Shown here piece after piece: positions 13,708 to 19,496 of a DNA stretch of 19,496 nucleotides. The stretch comes from an uncultured Actinomycetes bacterium. Its GTDB lineage: Bacteria; Actinomycetota; Actinomycetes; S36-B12. The notes beneath the pieces are model-generated. The model saw only the letters and a program-made list of their open reading frames with translations. It did not search any database and was not told where the DNA came from. A program made the position numbers and the translations under genes. Within the stretch, counting starts at the first letter, position 1, and the number at the start of each line of letters is the position of its first letter. The stretch is from contig CALGTB010000220.1 in assembly GCA_937902285.1 (NCBI GenBank), positions 1-19,496 of the forward strand, given 5' to 3'.

Positions 13708-16581
13708 ATGATGACTCCCAGTGACGGGACGGACGACCGGCAGCAGTGGGTCGACCAGTACGTCCGCAGCGTCGTCGCGGCGAACCCCGGCCCGCTGATC
13801 GCGATCGGCCTCGACGGGGTCGTCGTCGAGGCGAACGAAGCCGCGATGGCGCTCACCGGCACCCCCCGCTCGGAGATCCTCGGGGCCGACTTCGCGGCCA
13901 CGGTGGTCGAGCACGACGCGGTCTGGGAGGCCTTCCGCGAGGTCATGGTGTCCGGATCGGTGACCGACGTCCCGATGACGGTGCGCCACACGTCCGGGCG
14001 CGAGCTGAGCATCCTGTGCAGTGCATCGGTGTACCGCGATCCCAGCGGGGAGGCCGTCGGCATCCTCGCTGCGGCGCGCGACGTCACTGACGAGAACCAG
14101 GCCCGGCGCGAGCTGGCGGAGGAGCGCGACCGGCTCCAGCTCGTCCTCGGCTCGGCGCGGCTGGGGATGTGGGACTGGAACATGCAGACCGACGTCGCGG
14201 TGGTCGACGAGGGGTTCGCGGAGATCATCGGCTACCGGCTCGACGAGCTTCCCCAGTCGGACAGCTTCCTGTGGGCGAGCATGACGCACCCGGAGGACCA
14301 GGAGATCGAGGACGTGCTGACGGAGCGGCACGCCCAGGGGCTCGACGAGTACTACGACATGGAAGCCCGCATGCGGCATCGCGACGGGTCGTGGGTGTGG
14401 ATCCGCGACCGTGGCCGGATCGTCGAGTGGGACGCCGAGGGGCGCCCCCTGAGGATGACGGGCACCATCGAGGACATCGGCGAGGCGCGCGCCAACGCCG
14501 AGCGGCTGGCCGCGGCCGAGGAGCAGTTCCGCCTGGCCATGGACCAGTCCTCCATCGGGATGTGCCTGGTGTCGACCGACGGTCGGCTCATGCGGGTGAA
14601 CGAGGCCCTGTGCGAGCTGTACGGACGCACCGCCTCCGAGCTGATCGGGATGACCTGGCAGGAGCTCACGCACCCCGACGACCTCGACGTGGACGTCGCC
14701 ATGGTCGCCGAGGTGCTCGCCGGGCGCCGCGACGGCTACCGCCTCATGAAGCGATTCGTCGGCAAGAGCGGCAACGTGGTCTGGGCCGACCTCTCCGTCA
14801 CCATCGTCCGGGCGAAGGACGGCCGGGATCCGTACTTCATCACCCAGATCGTCGACGTCACGGACCGCCACGTGGCGGAGCAGCAGCTGGCCCAGCGGGA
14901 GCAGCTGCTGCGCGTGGTACTCGACCACTCGCCGGACCCCACCTTCCGCCTCGGTGCGGACGGGATCATCGACTACGTCAACCAGGGCATCGTCGACGCG
15001 TCGGGGATCCCGGCCGAGCGCTGGGTCGGCAGCACGATCGAGGGGATGGGCTACCCCGCGGACCTCTCCGCACTCTGGTCCGACTACTGCCGTCAGGTGC
15101 TCACGACGGGTGTGCCCGACAGCTTCGAGATCGGGCTCGACACCACGCGCGGGCACCGATGGGCCGAGGCGAGCGTGGCTCCCGAGATCGCGGCCGACGG
15201 CACGGTCGCCCACGTCGTGGTCACCCTGCGGGACATCACGCGACGGCATCGCGCAGAGGAGGACCTGCTCCGGCTCGCGACGCGCGACACCCTGACCGGC
15301 CTCGCCAACCGGGCCGTGCTCGCCGACGACCTTGAGCGCGCCCTGCCGTCTGCGGCCAGGTCCGGCGCGCTGACGGCGGTCCTCATGATCGACCTCGACC
15401 GGTTCAAGAACGTCAACGACTCCCTGGGGCACGGCACCGGCGACGAGCTGCTGCGGGCCGTCGGCCAGCGCATGAGGGAGCTCGTGCGCGCGGGTGACCT
15501 CGTGGCCCGCACGGGCGGCGACGAGTTCGTCATCGTGATGCGCGAGGTGGCCGACGAGGACGAGGCGGCGCAGAAGGCGAGGGCCATCGTCGAGGCCTTC
15601 CGGCAGCCGTTCACCGTCGAGCGCCAGGCCCTCTACGCGACGGCGAGCGTGGGCGTCGCTGTCGCGCGGAAGGACTCGTCGCCCGACGACCTCCTGCGCG
15701 AGGCGGACACGGCGCTGTACGTGGCCAAGGCCGAGGGGCGCGACCGGGTGATGGTCTACAACGGCGAGCTGCGCGCTGCCGTGTCCACGCGCCTGGCGAT
15801 CGAGAGCGACCTGCGCGAGGCGCTGGAGCGCGGGGAGCTCGAGGTCTGGTACCAGCCCGAGGTCGACCTGACGACGGGGACGGTCACGGCGGTCGAGGCC
15901 CTGCTGCGGTGGAACCATCCGGACGGAGTGCTCCGCAGCGCGGAGGGCTTCGTCGAGATCGCGGAGGACACGGGGCTCATCGTCGCCATCGGCGAGTGGG
16001 TGCTCAGGCGGGCGTGCCTCGATGCCGCGCAGTGGACGCGGACGGGCGACGGGCGCCCGGTTGTCGTGCGGGTGAACGTGTCAGCCCGTCAGCTGTCCGA
16101 GCCCGACCTCCTCGCCGCGGTCGACGGAGCACTGCGCGAGTCGGCCCTCGACCCGGCGCTCCTGTGCCTGGAGATCACGGAGACGGCGCTTGTGCGCAGC
16201 AGCGGGCACGCGCACGCGAACCTCGAGGGCGCGCGCGCCCGTGGCGTCGGCATCGCCCTGGACGACTTCGGGACGGGCTACGCGTCCCTCGCCTACCTGC
16301 GCGAGTACCCGATCGACACCCTCAAGATCGACCGCAGCTTCATCACCCGGATCACGCATGTCGAGTTCGACCGGCAGCTGGTGGCGGGCATCCTCGCCCT
16401 CGGCGCCCACCTCGGCCTCGACGTCACCGCCGAGGGGGTCGAGACCCCCGGTCAGGCGGACGCGCTGCGGGTGCTGGGGTGCCGGGGCGCGCAGGGCTAC
16501 CTGTTCTCGCGTGCCGTGCCCGGTGCTGCCGTGCCGGCGATGCTCGAGGCCGGGTTCGTCGTCGAACCCGTGGCGGGCTGA
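13708..16581 (+). CDS. Four-PAS GGDEF-EAL protein (cyclic di-GMP synthesis and hydrolysis)
   Basis: The 957-residue soluble protein contains four PAS-like domains (about 22-130, 145-262, 270-388, 398-512), then GGDEF (about 525-690) and EAL (about 695-945). GGDEF is intact (603-607) with the inhibitory I-site RAGD (594-597) five residues before it. The EAL catalytic set is present: Glu730 (EAL), Asn790 (VNVS), LEITE (821-825), DDFGTG (852-857), Lys873 (KID), Glu909 (TAEGVE) and Gln929 (GAQGYLFS). It can therefore in principle both make c-di-GMP from GTP and hydrolyse it. The PAS tandem should bind signals, ligand unknown. No membrane segment. The start is uncertain among GTG 13705, ATG 13708 and ATG 13711. 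It lies divergent to a LuxR-type regulator and 6 nt from a convergent degenerate GGDEF-EAL gene. Confidence 0.94.
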   Translation: MMTPSDGTDDRQQWVDQYVRSVVAANPGPLIAIGLDGVVVEANEAAMALTGTPRSEILGADFAATVVEHDAVWEAFREVMVSGSVTDVPMTVRHTSGRELSILCSASVYRDPSGEAVGILAAARDVTDENQARRELAEERDRLQLVLGSARLGMWDWNMQTDVAVVDEGFAEIIGYRLDELPQSDSFLWASMTHPEDQEIEDVLTERHAQGLDEYYDMEARMRHRDGSWVWIRDRGRIVEWDAEGRPLRMTGTIEDIGEARANAERLAAAEEQFRLAMDQSSIGMCLVSTDGRLMRVNEALCELYGRTASELIGMTWQELTHPDDLDVDVAMVAEVLAGRRDGYRLMKRFVGKSGNVVWADLSVTIVRAKDGRDPYFITQIVDVTDRHVAEQQLAQREQLLRVVLDHSPDPTFRLGADGIIDYVNQGIVDASGIPAERWVGSTIEGMGYPADLSALWSDYCRQVLTTGVPDSFEIGLDTTRGHRWAEASVAPEIAADGTVAHVVVTLRDITRRHRAEEDLLRLATRDTLTGLANRAVLADDLERALPSAARSGALTAVLMIDLDRFKNVNDSLGHGTGDELLRAVGQRMRELVRAGDLVARTGGDEFVIVMREVADEDEAAQKARAIVEAFRQPFTVERQALYATASVGVAVARKDSSPDDLLREADTALYVAKAEGRDRVMVYNGELRAAVSTRLAIESDLREALERGELEVWYQPEVDLTTGTVTAVEALLRWNHPDGVLRSAEGFVEIAEDTGLIVAIGEWVLRRACLDAAQWTRTGDGRPVVVRVNVSARQLSEPDLLAAVDGALRESALDPALLCLEITETALVRSSGHAHANLEGARARGVGIALDDFGTGYASLAYLREYPIDTLKIDRSFITRITHVEFDRQLVAGILALGAHLGLDVTAEGVETPGQADALRVLGCRGAQGYLFSRAVPGAAVPAMLEAGFVVEPVAG

Positions 16582-16587
16582 CTCGGG

Positions 16588-19323
16588 CTAGGCCTGCCGC
16601 GACGCAGGAAGGGCGTCGGCCATCGAGGGCCATCGTCCGTCCGGGCTGATCGTCCACCCGATGCTGTGCGCCGCGAGCTCGCGCGGATCGACCTTGGCGT
16701 CCGCCAGGCCCACGAGGCGGGTGTCGCGGGTCGCGATGGCGGACACCGTCTGCTGCACCATCATCCCGTCGACGCCCGAGGCGCCCTGGATCACGTGCTG
16801 CGGGAACACGATGGCCCAGCGCAGCCAGCCGAACAGGTCGGCCGGGTCGGCGCCTGCTGCAGCAGCCGCCGTGACCGCGATGTGCACGCCACGGTCGGAC
16901 AGCAGGCGAAGTGCCTGGCCGCCGCCGGACGGGACAGTGTCGATGAGGATGACGGTGCGCGCGCACTCGCGCCGGTCGAGGAACGGGGTGACCAGGTTGG
17001 GCAGGGCGAACTCGGCCGAGTCAGGGTTGAGGAGGATCGACGGCAGTTCGACCATGAGGGGCAGCGCGCGCTGGTCGAGTGCGTCCGTCTCGGCGAAGGC
17101 CCGCTTGAGCCGGGCGAGGACGATGTGCGTCGCCTCCGCCGCGAGCTGGGGCTGGCGTCCGACCAGCGAGACGAAGGCGTCGGGCTCTGCCAGGTCGAGG
17201 CTGCCGAAGGACCGGTGCCAGCCGAGCGACATCAGCACGGCCCCGACGTCGCCGGAGTCGGCGTCGACGATCGGGGCGAAGCGCGTGGTGAAGGCGTCGG
17301 CCGAGTCCCGGTCCGCTCGCAGCAGCGTCAGGGTGTCGACCGCCGTGATGGGGGTGTCGAGCTCGCCCATGATGTCCTCGGGGCGGATGTCGTAGGCGAT
17401 GAGGTTCTCGACCGTGAACGGGTCGCGCGAGCCCTGGTCGATGGCCAGGCGGTGGAGAGCGGCCGCCATGAGCCCCGTCTGGGTGAAATCGTCGACCTGG
17501 TGGGCGGCGTAGCCGAACGACACGCTCACGTGCACGTCGATGTCGAGCTTGGCGGACGGCACCGCTCCGTGGTCGTTGATGTGCTCCTGGAGGCCGCGCA
17601 GCAGCGAGATCCCGTTGCGGATGATCGGTCCGCCGCCGAGGGCCAGCCACAGTCGTCCGGGCGCCTCGTACGCCGCGAACAGGTCATGCCCGGCGAACTG
17701 CTGATGGCCGAGCGCGAGGCGCATCACCTGCGCGACGGCTGCCTGCTCGAAGCGGCCGCCGGCGATGGCTCCGAAGTCGTCGATCGAGTACACGCCGACG
17801 AGCAGCGAGTCCGTGTGGGGATTCGCGTCGGCCCTCTCCTGCATGCGCTCGACAGCCTGCCCGAACGCGGTCAGGGTGGGCCAGCGGCTGATGCGGTCGA
17901 ACATGACGTCGAAGGCCGCAGCGTCGCGGTCGTCGTTGGCGGCGATGACGGGGGAGAGCAGTGCTGAGGTGGCGAGGTCGGTGAAGGTCCCGACGATCCG
18001 GCGTGATCCGGTGATGAACCAGCCGGCCCACAGCCAGCGGGCGATGGTGATGCTGCTGGTGTTGGGGTGGCCCGGGACGGGGTAGAGCGGAAGCCGGAGG
18101 TGGCGATGACCCACGAGGTCGCGCGGCTCGGCCTTGGGCGCGTTCGGGTGGATGTCCGCCGCCGTGAGGTGCGTGGTGACGTGGCCGCGTCCGTCATCGA
18201 CGACGACCATGGCGCGCGTCGCCGCGAACACCGAGACCGCCATGCGTGCGGTGACGGGCAGGGCGGCGCGGGCGGCGAGCTCGGGGCTCAGCGATCCGTC
18301 GGCGATGCGGGTCATGACCTCGGACTGGTGCGCGCCCCAGAGGACGAGCGTGCGGGTGGCATCGCGGACCCAGAGCCGGATGGAGACGAACCACAGCAGC
18401 AGCCACGCCGTCAGGAAGATGCCGAGCCCCGCGAGGGATCCGGCGAGGAAGGGATCGCCGGGGAAGTTGCGGCCGACCGCATCCGCGGCGACAGCCGCCA
18501 CCCAGGCGATTCCGGCGCTCACGAGGGCCACGATGATGCGCCGGGTGTCGACCGCGTCCCGCAGCAGCAGCCAGCGCCGGCGATCGGAGTTCACCCAGCG
18601 CTCGACCGAGTTCACCGCGAGGCCGGTGTACATCGCGACGAGCGCCGCAAGGACCAGGGGCACGATGGAGCCCTCGACGGCCACGGATGACGCCAGTGGC
18701 GCGACCACCATGAAGGCGACGACGCCCGACGCTCCGGACGCCCACGCGGTGACGAGGCTGTGGAACCGGGCGTTGGGGTCCCAGTCCAGGGACGCCCGGC
18801 TGAGCACCAGGATCCGGACGAGGAATGCGGCTCCGAAGGCGAGCAGCGTCAGGGACCAGTCGTAGTAGATGCCAGCCAGCAGCGCGCCGACGAGCACGGC
18901 GTCGAACGTGATGGTGGTGGAGCGCCACGGCTGGATGGGGGCCGACGGGTTGCTGAGGACCTTGCGGGTGAGGGCGGCGCTCTGGCTCCGGAAGATGGCC
19001 TGGGGCGCGAAGACGCTGATGGCGACGAGGGCCAGTGCCGCCGGGACCGTCATCCGCAGGGGTGAGGCGTCCACCTCGAGGTCGGTGACGTTGGCGGCGA
19101 CATGCCAGGCGGCCGCGGCCATCGCGGCGGCGGCGGTGACGACGCAGACCAGCCCGACGAGTCCGGCGCGGAACTGCAGGGCGCGCTCGGGATCACTGTG
19201 GCGCCGGTGCGCGGAGACGGGCAGCAGCCACGCTCCCCAGACGCGGACCAGGCGGCGGGCGGAGGCCCGGCGGCTGCGACGCAGCGGCCCTGTGGGGCTG
19301 GAACCACCTGTCCCATTGGTCAC
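16588..19323 (-). CDS. Membrane protein with degenerate GGDEF and EAL domains
   Basis: The 911-residue protein begins with a basic tail, then about eight hydrophobic segments (near 53-75, 93-112, 138-155, 157-175, 196-215, 219-240, 263-283, 293-315) and a linker region of unknown fold. Residues 476-645 look like GGDEF: SIDDFGAI at the position of the IDLDxFKxIN strand, HVSVSFGYA at the TVSIGVA strand, and a closing ALHRLAIDQGSRD. EAPGR (553-557) stands where GGDEF should be. Residues 680-900 resemble EAL (APIVDADSGDVGAV matching QPIVDLxTGxVxGV), but the EAL glutamate, the Asn, the DDFG pair, the Lys and the late Glu/Gln are all replaced. It is therefore probably a c-di-GMP receptor or scaffold without catalysis. 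Start is GTG at 19323; the domain assignment rests on pattern only. Confidence 0.78.
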   Translation of the reverse strand: MTNGTGGSSPTGPLRRSRRASARRLVRVWGAWLLPVSAHRRHSDPERALQFRAGLVGLVCVVTAAAAMAAAAWHVAANVTDLEVDASPLRMTVPAALALVAISVFAPQAIFRSQSAALTRKVLSNPSAPIQPWRSTTITFDAVLVGALLAGIYYDWSLTLLAFGAAFLVRILVLSRASLDWDPNARFHSLVTAWASGASGVVAFMVVAPLASSVAVEGSIVPLVLAALVAMYTGLAVNSVERWVNSDRRRWLLLRDAVDTRRIIVALVSAGIAWVAAVAADAVGRNFPGDPFLAGSLAGLGIFLTAWLLLWFVSIRLWVRDATRTLVLWGAHQSEVMTRIADGSLSPELAARAALPVTARMAVSVFAATRAMVVVDDGRGHVTTHLTAADIHPNAPKAEPRDLVGHRHLRLPLYPVPGHPNTSSITIARWLWAGWFITGSRRIVGTFTDLATSALLSPVIAANDDRDAAAFDVMFDRISRWPTLTAFGQAVERMQERADANPHTDSLLVGVYSIDDFGAIAGGRFEQAAVAQVMRLALGHQQFAGHDLFAAYEAPGRLWLALGGGPIIRNGISLLRGLQEHINDHGAVPSAKLDIDVHVSVSFGYAAHQVDDFTQTGLMAAALHRLAIDQGSRDPFTVENLIAYDIRPEDIMGELDTPITAVDTLTLLRADRDSADAFTTRFAPIVDADSGDVGAVLMSLGWHRSFGSLDLAEPDAFVSLVGRQPQLAAEATHIVLARLKRAFAETDALDQRALPLMVELPSILLNPDSAEFALPNLVTPFLDRRECARTVILIDTVPSGGGQALRLLSDRGVHIAVTAAAAAGADPADLFGWLRWAIVFPQHVIQGASGVDGMMVQQTVSAIATRDTRLVGLADAKVDPRELAAHSIGWTISPDGRWPSMADALPASRQA

Positions 19324-19340
19324 AGGGGGAGACTACCCCC

Positions 19341-19348
19341 GATAATGC
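19341..19348. promoter_or_regulatory. Overlapping divergent -10-like boxes
   Basis: GATAAT (19341-19346, plus strand) ends 8 nt before the ATG at 19355, and CATTAT (19348-19343, minus strand) lies 19 nt before the GTG at 19323. Only 31 bp separate the two starts, so both promoters must overlap. A TTGGTC at 19316-19321 could be the plus-strand -35 and would lie across the start codon of the minus-strand gene. Confidence 0.45.
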
Positions 19349-19354
19349 ACCACC

Positions 19355-19496
19355 ATGCGAAACGCGCGATCCGATACCCGAGGCATGACGCCCTCGGTTC
19401 TCATCGCCGTCGTCGCGGCAATGGCCCTCGGCGCGCTCGGCCCGGCGGCCGTCCGTGCCGACGACGCGAGTCAGGGGTCAGGGCAGTCGGACGGGG
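19355..19496 (+). CDS. Exported protein, 5' part
   Basis: The frame from ATG 19355 is open to the window end (47 codons). It encodes MRNARSDTRG, then MTPSVLIAVVAAMALGALG, followed by PAAVRADDASQ and a Gly/Ser/Gln-rich stretch. This is a signal peptide with likely cleavage after VRA. No lipobox Cys is seen. An ATG at 19385 would give the shorter, more classical signal peptide. It is divergent from the degenerate GGDEF-EAL gene. The mature protein lies outside the window, so no function can be given. Confidence 0.7.
   Translation, partial: MRNARSDTRGMTPSVLIAVVAAMALGALGPAAVRADDASQGSGQSDG

Noticed and set aside
13579..15918. Minus-strand frame of 779 codons opposite the GGDEF-EAL gene
   Set aside because: Antisense shadow with no domain; the plus-strand protein has complete motifs.
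19325..19340. GGGGG/CCCCC hairpin just before the GTG of the degenerate GGDEF-EAL gene as a translational switch
   Set aside because: The five-pair stem with a six-nt loop is short and expected by chance in such GC-rich DNA.

Overview
The window is GC-rich chromosomal DNA that looks actinobacterial. The main evidence is an Lsr2-type nucleoid protein, a tig-clpP1-clpP2-clpX region with two ClpP paralogues, an IdeR/DtxR-type iron box before an FTR1-family iron permease, many GTG starts, and several genes whose -10-like hexamer lies 6-8 nt before the start codon, as in leaderless transcripts. The genus cannot be read from the sequence. A Nocardioides/Aeromicrobium-like relative is only a guess.

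Layout. (1) 1-1605: the 3' end of a probably exported protein with a Gly-rich linker and 22 tandem octapeptides, followed 4 nt later by a lasso-peptide B2-like (transglutaminase-fold) protein. (2) 1690-1763: tRNA-Gly(TCC), minus strand. (3) 1842-5552: a GT4 glycosyltransferase, a class I methyltransferase and an (alpha/alpha)6-barrel protein in one tight run, facing a second methyltransferase that is coupled to a DUF1801 gene (5549-6022). A 61-bp palindromic element lies at the convergence point and supplies the end of the barrel gene. (4) 6084-7821: an iron-box-controlled EfeU-like permease without efeO or efeB, convergent with a secreted L,D-transpeptidase. (5) 7948-12700: tRNA-Pro(TGG), tig, clpP1, clpP2, a second copy of the 61-bp palindrome, lsr2 and clpX. 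This is the protein folding and degradation core, interrupted by lsr2. (6) 12697-19323: a GAF-like/LuxR-type regulator, a four-PAS GGDEF-EAL protein with complete catalytic signatures, and convergent to it a membrane protein whose GGDEF and EAL domains both look catalytically dead. (7) 19355-end: the start of an exported protein, divergent from the dead GGDEF-EAL gene.

The points most worth following are the octapeptide-repeat protein paired with an orphan B2-like protein, the pairing of an active with an inactive GGDEF-EAL protein, the two 61-bp palindromes, and the uncharacterised GT/MT/barrel/MT cluster. No CRISPR array, transposase, integrase or phage gene was seen, and no stretch over 300 bases lacks a gene.
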